40,033 nt of DNA from JAFAZJ01 sp050183765. GTDB taxonomy: Bacteria; Pseudomonadota; Alphaproteobacteria; Reyranellales; Reyranellaceae. Position numbers and translations under genes: made by a program. The stretch lies in NCBI GenBank assembly GCA_050183765.1, contig JBFXAZ010000044.1, positions 1 to 40,033 of the forward strand, read 5' to 3'. The notes below the pieces were generated by a model. The model did not search any database. It saw only the letters and a list, made by a program, of their open reading frames with translations, and was not told the DNA's origin. The first letter of the stretch is position 1. Every line of letters begins with the position of its first letter. Positions 8,528-16,595 of this stretch are shown piece by piece.

Positions 8528-9181
8528 TTACACCCGGATGTCGAATTGCTCCAGCAAAGTGCGGGTCCGGGTGCCGTACGATTGTCGCAGGTCCAGGAAC
8601 ATCCTGAGGTCGACCGGATGGTCGATATCCATGGCGATGCCGGGCTGGCGCACGATCGTCGGCTCGATGCCGTGAGCACGCGCGGCATCGAGATGGGGGA
8701 AGTAGCTGTTCTCGCCGAAGCGCAGGGGCACCGAATCCGGCGGCGAGCAGACCACCGCGTTCGAGCCCAGATCGTCGTGCGCCGGCGAGATGGTGAAGGA
8801 CGGCGCCGGGCGATGCGCGGCGATCACCGCGTCGATCTCGGCCGCGCGCACCGCCGGAATGTCCCCCGGCATGGTGATGAAGCCGGCCCTGCCCTCGCGG
8901 GCGAGGATGCGCAGCCCGGCGACGACGGCGCCGGTATGGCCCTCGCGCGCGCCTTCGGTCTCGACCCGCGCGCCGATGCGCGCCGCCAGGGCGCGTGCCC
9001 TGGGCTCGAGGGTGATCAGCATGACGCCGGCAAGACGCGTGGCGCCCGCCACCGCGGCGAGCACGTCGCCCAGCATGGTCTCGGCAAGCCGCTGACGCTG
9101 CGCAGGCGTCAGCAGCGGCGACAGTCGATGCTTGGCGCCCTCGAATTCCTTGACCGGGATCACCGCCCAGATGTCGCTCAT
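8528..9181 (-). CDS. cofC: CofC, phospho-(lactate/PEP/glycerate) guanylyltransferase
   Basis: A 217-residue nucleotidyltransferase that activates a three-carbon phospho acid with GTP for attachment to FO. Family marks are IPVKEFEGAKHRLSP at residues 8-22 (nucleotide site), FITMPGDIPAV, the Asp that binds metal, and GSNAVVCSPP. Which acid it uses (2-phospholactate, phosphoenolpyruvate or 3-phosphoglycerate, depending on lineage) cannot be read from the sequence. Its ATG overlaps the cofD TGA as ATGA, so translation is coupled and the two enzymes are likely made together, which suits the unstable CofC product. Confidence 0.92.
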   Translation of the reverse strand: MSDIWAVIPVKEFEGAKHRLSPLLTPAQRQRLAETMLGDVLAAVAGATRLAGVMLITLEPRARALAARIGARVETEGAREGHTGAVVAGLRILAREGRAGFITMPGDIPAVRAAEIDAVIAAHRPAPSFTISPAHDDLGSNAVVCSPPDSVPLRFGENSYFPHLDAARAHGIEPTIVRQPGIAMDIDHPVDLRMFLDLRQSYGTRTRTLLEQFDIRV

Positions 9182-10113
9182 CGCCGGATCGCGTCCGCCG
9201 CCGCGAGCACGGTGCGCGCCAGTGCCTCGCGATCCTCGAGGCTCAGCATCAGGGTCTTGGTCGCAGTGATGCGCGCGGCGATGCCGGCGACGGAGGCTTC
9301 GTCCTCGTGCTCGACGACGTAGCCGCCAAGCATGTCGCCGTAGCGTTGCGCGACACCCAGGGCGGTCGCCGCCATGCCCAGCTCGGCCATCATCTTCGCG
9401 GTCGGCCCTTTCACCGCCTTGCCGCCGATGATCGGCGACACCGCCACAACAGGCGCGCCGCCGGCGCGGATCGCCTCGCGGATGCCCGGCACCGCCAGGA
9501 TCGGCTCGATGCTGATGAAGGGATTTGACGGGCAGATGACGATCGCGTGTGCCGCGTGCAGCGCCTCGATCACGCCGGGCGCGGGCTTCGATGCCGGCGC
9601 GCCCTCGAACTTCAGCTCGCGTACGACCGGCCGGCATTGCTGGCGCACGAAGTAGTCCTGGAAATCGATCCAGCCCTGCTCGCTCAGCACGCGCGTGCGG
9701 ACGCGATCGTCGCTCATCGGCAGGATGCGTGCGCCGATGCCGAGCCGGCGCGCGAAGTCCGCGGTGATCGCCGACAGCGTCTCGCCCGATCGCAGGCGGC
9801 GCGTGCGCTCGACATGCACGGCGAGGTCGCGATCGCCGAGCCGGAACCAGTCCTCGCCACCCAGCGCCTTGACGCTCTCCATGAACGACCAGGTCTCGTC
9901 GCGCCGTCCCCAGCCGGTGGCGGGATTGTCGAGGCCGGCCAGCGCGTAGGTCAGCGTATCGACGTCGGGACAGATGCTGAGGCCGAGGTGCTCGAAATCG
10001 TCGCCAGTGTTGGCGATCACCGTCAGCGCATCGGGCGGCAGCACGCGGCTCAATCCCAGCGCCAGCTTGGCGCCGCCGACCCCGCCGGACAGCGCGACGA
10101 CGGAGCCGCTCAT
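9178..10113 (-). CDS. cofD: CofD, phospho-lactate/PEP transferase forming F420-0
   Basis: A 311-residue transferase that moves the phospho-acyl group from the CofC product to FO, giving F420-0 or its dehydro form. Clear family motifs are LSGGVGGAKLALGL at residues 8-21, NTGDDFEHLGL, DNPATGWGRRDE, PSNPFISIEPILAVPG and SPIIGGKAVKGP. The start ATG 10113 has AGGACG upstream, and that Shine-Dalgarno lies inside the dispersed repeat at 10120-10221 that separates cofD from cofE. It is in the fgd-cofE-cofD-cofC operon. Confidence 0.95.
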   Translation of the reverse strand: MSGSVVALSGGVGGAKLALGLSRVLPPDALTVIANTGDDFEHLGLSICPDVDTLTYALAGLDNPATGWGRRDETWSFMESVKALGGEDWFRLGDRDLAVHVERTRRLRSGETLSAITADFARRLGIGARILPMSDDRVRTRVLSEQGWIDFQDYFVRQQCRPVVRELKFEGAPASKPAPGVIEALHAAHAIVICPSNPFISIEPILAVPGIREAIRAGGAPVVAVSPIIGGKAVKGPTAKMMAELGMAATALGVAQRYGDMLGGYVVEHEDEASVAGIAARITATKTLMLSLEDREALARTVLAAADAIRR

Positions 10114-10119
10114 CGAAGC

Positions 10120-10221
10120 GTCGTCCTGAGCGCAGCGATGGACCTTGCGCTATCGCGACCACACACCGACTGCACTCCTCTACAGATCACCGCGGGATCC
10201 TTCGCTGCGCTCAGGATGACG
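10120..10221. repeat. dispersed inverted-arm repeat (TCGTCCTGAGC type) inside the cof operon
   Basis: The arms GTCGTCCTGAGCGCAGCGA and, inverted, CCTTCGCTGCGCTCAGGATG flank a less conserved middle. A second copy is at 37063-37145 with matching arms and matching middle words (TATCGCG and CCAC). The element separates cofE from cofD by 115 bases in an otherwise overlapping operon, and its left arm supplies the AGGACG ahead of cofD. Confidence 0.75.
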
Positions 10222-10228
10222 GTGGTGG

Positions 10229-11002
10229 TCATCGGAACATGTCCTCGGCGGCGGGGCGCACGAGTTCGTGCGCGTTGTTGTCGGGGCCGCTCCAGGCGAG
10301 GCCGCGCACCAGCACGACGGGCTGGCCCTCGGCACCCTGCCCCTGCACCAGCGAGGCGGCGGCGGCGATCTCGTCGGCGTGGCCGGTGATGCTGACCTGC
10401 AGCACGCGGCCGAAGAGATCGGGATTGCCGCGCAAATCCATCAGCGAGGGCAGGCCGGCGGCGCCGACCGCGACGCCGCAGGTGCCGCGGCGCCAGGCGC
10501 GGCCGAAGCTGTCGTTGATGATCACCGCCAGCTTCGCGCCGCAGCGCCGCGACAGCTCGCCGCGCAGCCGCTCGGCGCTGGCGTCGGGATCGACCGGCAG
10601 CAGCAGCGCCATCTGCGGGCCGTCGGGATCGGCGACGTTGGACTGGTCGATGCCGGCGTTGGCCATCACGAAGCCCAGGCGATGCTCGACGATCAGCACG
10701 TTGGGCCGCGAGCGGACCACGCGCACCGACTCGTCGAGCACGAGCTGCACCAGCCGTGGGTCCTTTTGGATCTCCGCCGCCAGTTTCACCGCCTCGGCCG
10801 ACGGCACCACCGCGGCGAGGTCGACGCTGCGGCCCTCGGCCTTGGACACGATCTTCTGCGCCACGACCAGCACGTCGCCGTCGCGCGGCTGGATGCCGGC
10901 GCGCGCGATACCCTCGGCGATCAGCGACACGAGATCGTCGCCCGCGCGCACCATGGGGATACCCGGCAGCGCGCGGATCTCGACGGCGTTGGTGGATGGC
11001 AT
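10229..11002 (-). CDS. cofE: CofE, F420-0:gamma-glutamyl ligase
   Basis: A 257-residue GTP-dependent ligase that adds gamma-linked glutamates to F420-0. Motifs are ALPGIPMVRAGDDLVSLI near residues 11-28, DGDVLVVAQKIVSKAEGR near 41-58, and NDSFGRAWRRGTCGVAVG. The length matches stand-alone CofE; the C-terminal nitroreductase-like domain present in mycobacterial FbiB is absent. Start ATG 11002 overlaps the fgd stop as TGATG, so translation is coupled to fgd. A much longer frame reaching 11653 is an artefact of reading through fgd. Confidence 0.94.
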   Translation of the reverse strand: MPSTNAVEIRALPGIPMVRAGDDLVSLIAEGIARAGIQPRDGDVLVVAQKIVSKAEGRSVDLAAVVPSAEAVKLAAEIQKDPRLVQLVLDESVRVVRSRPNVLIVEHRLGFVMANAGIDQSNVADPDGPQMALLLPVDPDASAERLRGELSRRCGAKLAVIINDSFGRAWRRGTCGVAVGAAGLPSLMDLRGNPDLFGRVLQVSITGHADEIAAAASLVQGQGAEGQPVVLVRGLAWSGPDNNAHELVRPAAEDMFR

Positions 11003-12006
11003 CAACCGAACTTCTTGCGCAGCCTCGGCAGCACCTGCTCGCCATAGAGCTTGATGAAGCGCGCCTGGTCGGGACCGGGTGCGTGGAACACCAGGTGGCG
11101 GAAGCCCAGGCCGACATAGTAGCCGACGCGCTCGACATGCTCGTCCGGATCGTTCGAGACGATCCAGCGGCTGGCGGCGCGCTCCAGCGGCAGGGCGTCG
11201 GCAAGACGCTGCATCTCCACCGGATCCTCGACCGACATCTTCTCCTCCGACGTCAGCGCCAGCGCCGCCCAGTGGCGCGTGTCGTGCAGCGCGCGCTCGG
11301 TGTCGGTGTCGAAGGAGACCTTGACCTCGATCATGTGGTCGTAGGGCTTCCTGGGGTCGGTCGCGGCGGCGATGCCGGCAGACACGTTGGGCAGCAGGGT
11401 CTCGGTGTAGAGCTCGCGCTTCTTGCCGGAGGTGCAGATGAAGCCGTCGCCCGAGCGGCCGGCGTATTTCGCCACCAGCGCGCCGGCGGCGGCGACGTAG
11501 ATCGGCACCAGCGTGTCGGGCCGGTCGTAGATCGTCGCGTTCTCCGTCTTGTAGTACTGGCCCTCGAAGGTGACGCGCTCCTGGCTCCACAGGGTGCGGA
11601 TCAGGTTCACCGACTCGCGCAGGCGGGCGAAGCGCTCCTTGAATTCCGGCCACGGTGCACCGGTCGAGGGCACCTCGTTGAGCGACTCGCCGGTGCCGAT
11701 GCCCAGGATCACGCGGCCCGGGAACATCGCGCCCATGGTGCCGAAGGCCTGGGCGACGATCGAGGGATGATAGCGGAAGGTCGGCGTCAGCACCGAGGTG
11801 CCCATGATCACCTTCGAGGTGCGCGCGCCCAACGCGCCCAGCCAGGTCAGCGAGAATGGCGCGTGGCCATCGATGTGCTTCCAGGGCTGGAAGTGGTCGC
11901 TGATGAAGACCGATTCGAAGCCCGTCTCCTCGGCCAGCACCGAGAAGTCGAGAAGCTGACGCGGGGCGAATTGTTCCGCCGACGCCTTGTATCCGAGCTT
12001 GAGCAC
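11002..12006 (-). CDS. fgd: F420-dependent glucose-6-phosphate dehydrogenase
   Basis: A 334-residue LLM-fold enzyme that oxidises glucose-6-phosphate to 6-phosphogluconolactone while reducing F420 to F420H2. From memory of Mycobacterium tuberculosis Fgd1, the N-terminus LKLGYKASAEQFAP and the block TSVLTPTFRY are almost identical. The residues known to matter are present: Asp37-His38, Trp42 and Glu107 (Fgd1 Asp39, His40, Trp44, Glu109), and the phosphate-binding set Thr192, Lys195, Lys256 and Arg280 (Fgd1 Thr195, Lys198, Lys259, Arg283). The start is GTG 12006 with GGAGGG upstream. It is first in the operon with cofE. Related F420-dependent sugar-phosphate dehydrogenases cannot be fully excluded. 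Confidence 0.92.
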   Translation of the reverse strand: MLKLGYKASAEQFAPRQLLDFSVLAEETGFESVFISDHFQPWKHIDGHAPFSLTWLGALGARTSKVIMGTSVLTPTFRYHPSIVAQAFGTMGAMFPGRVILGIGTGESLNEVPSTGAPWPEFKERFARLRESVNLIRTLWSQERVTFEGQYYKTENATIYDRPDTLVPIYVAAAGALVAKYAGRSGDGFICTSGKKRELYTETLLPNVSAGIAAATDPRKPYDHMIEVKVSFDTDTERALHDTRHWAALALTSEEKMSVEDPVEMQRLADALPLERAASRWIVSNDPDEHVERVGYYVGLGFRHLVFHAPGPDQARFIKLYGEQVLPRLRKKFG

Positions 12007-12090
12007 GACACCGCCCTCCCCGCTATGGTCCGGCGCCGAAATCTATAGACTGCCGCCACCGGAGCAACCAGCCAAAGTCGGGGAACGTCC
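12007..12090. promoter_or_regulatory. divergent promoter region fgd / LLM gene
   Basis: An 84-base gap between the fgd operon (reverse) and the LLM gene at 12091 (forward), which must hold promoters for both. A TATAGA-like word lies near 12042-12050, but no well-spaced -35 partner or clear operator was found. Confidence 0.4.
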
Positions 12091-12981
12091 ATGCAACTCG
12101 GTCTTGCCCTTCCGTTCGGCGATATCGGCGGCGAAGGCCCCATCGTGCGCGAGTTCTGCCAGCTCGCCGAAGCCGAGGGCTACGACGGCCTGACCCTGGC
12201 CGACCACGTGCTGGGCGGCAATCCCAACGGTGCCAAGCCGACGCGCGCTGCCGGGCTGGGCCTGTTCCACGACCCCTTCGTCGCCTTCGGCTTCGTCGCC
12301 GCCTGCACGCAGAAGGTCGAGCTGTCGACCCAGGTGCTGATCCTGGCGCAGCGCCAGACCGCGCTGGTCGCCAAGCAGGCCGCCAGCCTCGACGTGCTGA
12401 GCGGCGGACGGTTTCGCTTCGGCGTCGGCGTGGGCTGGAACGAGCTGGAGTTCGTCGGCCTGAACGAGAACTTCCGCAACCGCGGCAAGCGCTCGGAAGA
12501 GCAGGTCGTGCTGATGAAGAAGCTTTGGGCCGAGCCCTACATCACCTTCAAGGGCAAGTACCACACGATCGAGGACGCCGGCATCAACCCGTTGCCGCCC
12601 AAGCGCTCGATCCCGATCTGGTTCGGCGGCCATGTCGACGCCACCCTGGAGCGCACCGCCAAATGGGGCGACGGCTGGATGATGCTGGCGCATCCGCCGG
12701 GACCCGAGGCCATCGCCTCGTTCGACAAGCTTCGCCGCCTGGTCGAAGCCGAGGGCCGCGACCCGGCCTCGGTCGGCATCGAGGTCTGGACCTCGACCGG
12801 CACTGGCGCGGAGAAGGAGTGGCGCGAGGAGATCCAGTACTGGAAGAAGGCCGGCGTCACCCACGTCGTGCTGCACAACACCTTCGGCGGTTACCACCAC
12901 AAGCGCATGGAAGGCCGCACCATGGCGGATCATGTCAATGCGATGCGGCGCTATCGCAAGGCGGTAGCCGATCTGCTCTAG
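12091..12981 (+). CDS. LLM-class F420-dependent oxidoreductase
   Basis: A 296-residue luciferase-like oxidoreductase. Motifs are TLADHVLGG (SDH-type cofactor site), DVLSGGRFRFGVGVGW near residues 103-118, and the PIWFGGHV loop. The start is ATG 12091 with GGGGAAC upstream. It diverges from fgd, which supplies F420H2, so an F420H2-dependent reduction is likely; substrate unknown. Its stop is followed one base later by an IS5-type terminal inverted repeat, and a nearly identical copy of its last 45 codons recurs at 17601-17738. Confidence 0.9.
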   Translation: MQLGLALPFGDIGGEGPIVREFCQLAEAEGYDGLTLADHVLGGNPNGAKPTRAAGLGLFHDPFVAFGFVAACTQKVELSTQVLILAQRQTALVAKQAASLDVLSGGRFRFGVGVGWNELEFVGLNENFRNRGKRSEEQVVLMKKLWAEPYITFKGKYHTIEDAGINPLPPKRSIPIWFGGHVDATLERTAKWGDGWMMLAHPPGPEAIASFDKLRRLVEAEGRDPASVGIEVWTSTGTGAEKEWREEIQYWKKAGVTHVVLHNTFGGYHHKRMEGRTMADHVNAMRRYRKAVADLL

Positions 12982-12982
12982 T

Positions 12983-13295
12983 TAGGCGCTGTTTACAAAT
13001 CGCAACAGGCTGCGGATGAGCGCCAAATGTAGCGTGTCGGAAGGATCGGGCGAGCTTGCCGTACTTCTCCGGCACGTCGCGCCATGGCGTGCCGGCGCGG
13101 ATGCGCCACAGGATGCCGTTGATCGTTCCGCGCAAATCCTCAGGCGGACGGCTGGTTCGTGCCTTCAGCAGCGCCGCTTGCGACGTGCGCCACTCGCCCT
13201 CGCTCAGATCGCCACGGCTCACGCTTCCCTCGTTCAGAGGGAATCCTTGAATCAATCCACGATTCTGCCGTCAACGGCTTTGTAAACAGCGCCTA
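12983..13295 (-). mobile_element. internally deleted IS5-family (IS427-like) element
   Basis: Perfect 17-bp terminal inverted repeats: TAGGCGCTGTTTACAAA at 12983-12999 and its complement at 13279-13295. If the outer TA is target, the repeats are GGCGCTG... flanked by TA on both sides, which fits the TA duplications of the IS427 group. Inside, on the reverse strand, an IS5 transposase N-terminus can be read (SRGDLSEGEWR, then INGILWRIRAGTPWRDVPEKYG) and then breaks off into the 3' end of the element. At 313 bp it lacks the whole catalytic part, so it is inactive but could be moved in trans. Confidence 0.88.
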
Positions 13296-13420
13296 GCGAA
13301 AGCGATCCGTTACGAGCGACTGCCTAGCGAAGTATGGATGGCGGTCATTGCGGCGTGGAGGGTTGTTACCGACGGAGCCAGTTGAGAGGATGGTGCTCGC
13401 AGTATCAGTGGGGAGCCAAG

Positions 13421-13930
13421 ATGCCGGCACACGAATGGCCACCTGAGATTGTAGATCTCAACACGTTTGGAGAAGAGTTTCAGCGGGAAACGGATCGAGG
13501 TGCAGCACTCGTGGCGGCGGCACTCATTGACCACTATCTCGCCGATATCCTGCGCGCTTACATGATCTCAAATAAAGCCGCCAGCGCTTTACTAGATGGC
13601 GGCACCGCGCCGCTTAGTACTTTTTCCTCGCGTATCGATGCCGCGTACGCGCTTGGCTTGATCAACAGCTATGAACGAGCAGACGCGCATAACATAAGGC
13701 GGATTCGAAATGAGTTTGCCCATAGCAAGCATGGCACCACATTCAAAGGCGAGAAGATCAGCAGCTTATGCCATGTGTTGAAAGGATATTTGTCGAAACG
13801 CGAGCGTACGGATCAGCGCCAAATGTTTATTCAAGCCACGCTCTTTCTCGCGGGAAACCTGCTTTATCGAGCACTCAGTGTTACTGCGGTAGGACTCGTT
13901 AGGCATGCAGAACAGACAGCAAAGGGGTAG
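13421..13930 (+). CDS. MltR-like (mannitol repressor family) protein
   Basis: A 169-residue helical protein resembling the MltR family: ETDRGAALVAAALIDHYL near residues 22-39, then LLDGGTAPLSTFSSRIDAAYALGLI and IRRIRNEFAHS. MltR-like domains occur as a regulator in enterics and widely as orphans, so a role in mannitol is not implied. The start ATG 13421 follows GGGAG; an in-frame upstream extension to 13334 has no family sequence. Base composition is clearly lower in GC than the flanking genes, and it sits just beyond the deleted IS element, which suggests acquisition. Confidence 0.7.
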   Translation: MPAHEWPPEIVDLNTFGEEFQRETDRGAALVAAALIDHYLADILRAYMISNKAASALLDGGTAPLSTFSSRIDAAYALGLINSYERADAHNIRRIRNEFAHSKHGTTFKGEKISSLCHVLKGYLSKRERTDQRQMFIQATLFLAGNLLYRALSVTAVGLVRHAEQTAKG

Positions 13931-13951
13931 ACTCAAAAACATACAAGTTAG

Positions 13952-13970
13952 GCCCAGCCCTCTGCTGGGC
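13952..13970. terminator. hairpin after the MltR-like gene
   Basis: GCCCAGC and GCTGGGC form a 7-bp stem with a CCTCT loop, 21 bases after the stop at 13930. No T-run follows, so Rho-independent termination is uncertain. The rest of the gap to 14107 holds nothing I can identify. Confidence 0.35.
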
Positions 13971-14107
13971 GCGCGCGGTGGCGTCTCGGCGGCGTGGGCG
14001 CGCTGACGGCCGGCGCAATGACGGCGCTTCCGGTCCAACTTCCTGGGATCTGCCGTAGAGCCAGATCGTGAGCTTCTCCTAGAGAGTGAAGGCGGAGAAC
14101 CCCCTCC

Positions 14108-15052
14108 CTACTCCAGCACGATCCTCGGGAAGTAGAACGACACCACCCAGTTGGGCACGTCGACGATCGAGCTGATGCGCAGGTCGCCGCAGACGCTGCA
14201 CAGCATGTAGGCGTCGACCGGGGCGTAGCCGAAGCGGCTGCTGAGCAGGTCGATCATCTCCGACAGCGCCGTGCGCGCGCCGGTCATCAGGTCGGGCCCG
14301 ATGCCGGTGGTCACCTCGTAGCCCTTCTTGTCGAAATGGTCGGTGACCGGTCCCGGCGTGACGTAGCGCGGCATGCGCAGGTTGGCGCCCTTCACCAGCT
14401 CGAACTTCAGCGCCACGTCGATCGGGCTCTCGATCGCCGTGCCGCAGACCTCGCCGTCGCCCTGCGCCGCGTGCGTGTCGCCGACCGAGAACAGCGCGCC
14501 GTCGACCTCGACCGGCAGGTAGAGCTCCGTGCCCTGGGCGATGTCGCGCACGTCCATGTTGCCGCCGACGTTGCGCGGCGGGATCACGCTGTGCAGGCCG
14601 GGCGCCGCCGGCGCGACGCCGATCGTGCCGGTGAACGGCCGCAGCGGCACGCGGCCGCCCGGCCCGTACATCGCCGGCAGCGCGCAGGCCTTGTCGTAGT
14701 GCCAGTGATGCAGGCGCGCGTCGGGAAACTGGTCGGCGAGAAGCCCGAAGCCGGGGATGTTGCCGGTCCAGCCCCAGCCCGAGGGCTTGAACGACAGCAC
14801 CGTGACCTTCAGCGCATCGCCCGGCTTGGCGCCGTCGATGAAGACCGGGCCGGTGACCGGATTGACCCGGCCGAGATCGAGTTTCTTGAGATCCTCGGCC
14901 GTCGACTTGGCGTTGAGCTGGCCCGAGGACGCATCGGCCGTCTCGAACTCGATGCTGGCGCCCGGCGCGATGGTCAGGACGGGCGGGAACGCGTTGTTCC
15001 AGCCGTGATGGATATGATCCTTGTGGATCGTGTGGCTGCCATGAGTGCTCAT
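14108..15052 (-). CDS. acetamidase/formamidase family protein
   Basis: A 314-residue protein of the FmdA/AmdA family, which hydrolyses short-chain amides such as formamide or acetamide to ammonia and the acid. Family sequence is visible through HHGWNNAFPPVLTIAPG, DGAKPGDALKV, PPRNVGGNMDVRD, GDTHAAQGDGEVCG and YVTPGP. The Cys in GDGEVCGTA and the acidic residues around it match the conserved region of the family. The start ATG 15052 follows GGGGGAGGAGGG. The gene follows an SDR on the same strand after 17 bases, so the two are probably co-transcribed. The exact amide is unknown. Confidence 0.88.
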   Translation of the reverse strand: MSTHGSHTIHKDHIHHGWNNAFPPVLTIAPGASIEFETADASSGQLNAKSTAEDLKKLDLGRVNPVTGPVFIDGAKPGDALKVTVLSFKPSGWGWTGNIPGFGLLADQFPDARLHHWHYDKACALPAMYGPGGRVPLRPFTGTIGVAPAAPGLHSVIPPRNVGGNMDVRDIAQGTELYLPVEVDGALFSVGDTHAAQGDGEVCGTAIESPIDVALKFELVKGANLRMPRYVTPGPVTDHFDKKGYEVTTGIGPDLMTGARTALSEMIDLLSSRFGYAPVDAYMLCSVCGDLRISSIVDVPNWVVSFYFPRIVLE

Positions 15053-15069
15053 CGTCCCTCCTCCCCCGC

Positions 15070-15825
15070 TCACACCGCCACCGTCAGCGCGCCGTCGATC
15101 ACCAGGTTGGTGCCGGAGATGCGGCTGGCCCGGGGGCTGGAGATGAACACCACGCCGTTGGCGACTTCCTCGGCAGTGCCGAACTTGCCGGTCGGGTTGA
15201 CCTTCAATGTCGACTGGAAGAGGTCGGGCATGTTCTTCTCGATGTTCTGCCAGATGCCGCCATCGAAATACGTGTTGCCGGGCGACACGCAGTTCACGCG
15301 GATGCCCTTGCCGACGAGCTGGCGGCTGAGCCCCTTGGCGTAGTGGATCAGCGCCGCCTTGATGGCGCCGTAGGAACCGGCGGCGAAGTCGACCTCGAAG
15401 CCGGAGACGCTGGAGACCAGCACGATCGAGGCGCAATCGGACTTCTCGAGAAACGGTACGGCCGCGGCGACGGCGTTGACCGAGTGCATCATGTCGGTGC
15501 GGAAGGACTTGTCCCAACTCTCCGCCGTATCGCCGACGGCCAGCGCGCTGACGTTGCAGACCAGCGCGTCCAGGCCGCCGAGCTCAGCGGCGCTCGAGGC
15601 GATCCAGCCCTTGAGCGCCTCCGGATCGGCGACGTCGATGGCGGCACCATAGGCCGGCACACCCTTGGCCTTCAGCGCCGCGACCGTTGCCGCCACCTCC
15701 TGCGCATTGCGCGCGCAGATCGAGACGCCGGCGCCTTCCGCCGCGAAGCCTTCCGCGACGGCGCGGCCGATCCCCTTGCTGCCGCCGGTGACGGCAACCC
15801 GCTTGCCCTTCAGCCCGAGGTCCAT
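15070..15825 (-). CDS. SDR family oxidoreductase (classical)
   Basis: A 251-residue short-chain dehydrogenase/reductase that would act on an alcohol or ketone with NAD(P)H. The Rossmann motif TGGSKGIG is at residues 13-20 and the catalytic set is Ser139, Tyr152 and Lys156 (SYGAIK). The NAG motif is replaced by NVS at 91-93, a variation seen in the family. The C-terminus has NCVSPGNTYFDGG and ends in a typical ISGTNLVIDGAL. The start ATG 15825 follows GAAGGAGGG. It is upstream of the amidase gene in what looks like a two-gene operon. Substrate unknown. Confidence 0.9.
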   Translation of the reverse strand: MDLGLKGKRVAVTGGSKGIGRAVAEGFAAEGAGVSICARNAQEVAATVAALKAKGVPAYGAAIDVADPEALKGWIASSAAELGGLDALVCNVSALAVGDTAESWDKSFRTDMMHSVNAVAAAVPFLEKSDCASIVLVSSVSGFEVDFAAGSYGAIKAALIHYAKGLSRQLVGKGIRVNCVSPGNTYFDGGIWQNIEKNMPDLFQSTLKVNPTGKFGTAEEVANGVVFISSPRASRISGTNLVIDGALTVAV

Positions 15826-15964
15826 GGCATCCCTCCTTCGGTCACTTGCCGACTCTATCCTGCGCCTGGTTGCGGTTCGACGCCCACCCATGCTTCAGAG
15901 CAATTGGCCAGAGCAATTGGCCAGAGCAATTGGCAGGCCAACCCGCGCCGCGAGACCGCGTCCG

Positions 15965-16561
15965 CTAGGTCTCCAACACGGCCATCGCGATGCCGACGAG
16001 CGTGGCCTCGAAACCCGCCGAGGCGATCCGTTCGACATCGTCGGCCACGGCTTGCCAGGTCGCCCCTTCCACGGCGGCGAACGCCATCGCCAGGCGACGC
16101 TCGTCCACCGGCGTTCCGCAGGCATCGCCCAGCCGCTTCGCCAGCGCCGGCGTCGCGCCACGCAGACGCTCGGCGATCAACTGTCGGCCGTGCGTATCGC
16201 CCATGGCGTCGAGCACCGCTCGCGACAGCTCCAGTGTGCGACGCTTCTCCGCCAGGAACGCCGCGACCATCGCGCCCACCGCTTCGCGCATCGTCGGCGC
16301 CGCGCCGAGCTCGGCGTCTTCGATCGATGCCACGAAGTCGTCCATGCGCCGCCGCACCAGCTCGGCGACGATGGATTCGCGGTTGGGGAAATACTGATAC
16401 AGCGATCCCACCGACACACCGGCCACGTCGGCGACCCGGCGCGTGTTCAGCGCCGCGTAACCGTCCGTTCCCAGAATGCGAATCGCGGCCTCGACGATGG
16501 CGTCGACGGTGTGCGCCGAGCGCCGTTGTGCCGGCGATTTTCGCGGCCGCGGCGCGCTCAT
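15965..16561 (-). CDS. TetR/AcrR family transcriptional regulator
   Basis: A 198-residue repressor-type protein. The N-terminal helix-turn-helix is clear (IVEAAIRILGTDGYAALN, then VADVAGVSVGSLYQYFPNRESIVAEL, about residues 22-66); the C-terminal ligand-binding part is all helical. It starts at ATG 16561 and diverges from the SDR gene at 16637 over 75 bases, the usual arrangement for local control. An imperfect inverted repeat at 16596-16623 is a candidate site for it. Ligand unknown. Confidence 0.9.
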   Translation of the reverse strand: MSAPRPRKSPAQRRSAHTVDAIVEAAIRILGTDGYAALNTRRVADVAGVSVGSLYQYFPNRESIVAELVRRRMDDFVASIEDAELGAAPTMREAVGAMVAAFLAEKRRTLELSRAVLDAMGDTHGRQLIAERLRGATPALAKRLGDACGTPVDERRLAMAFAAVEGATWQAVADDVERIASAGFEATLVGIAMAVLET

Positions 16562-16595
16562 CGGCGCCTGCGGGAATGCGAATGGTTTCGCCGCG

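Noticed and set aside
10229..11653. 474-residue reading for CofE
   Set aside because: The N-terminal extension is fgd read out of frame; the family starts at ATG 11002, which overlaps the fgd stop.
13952..13970. Hairpin as part of a small RNA or attachment site
   Set aside because: Only a 7-bp stem, no T-run, no repeat of it elsewhere and no integrase gene nearby.
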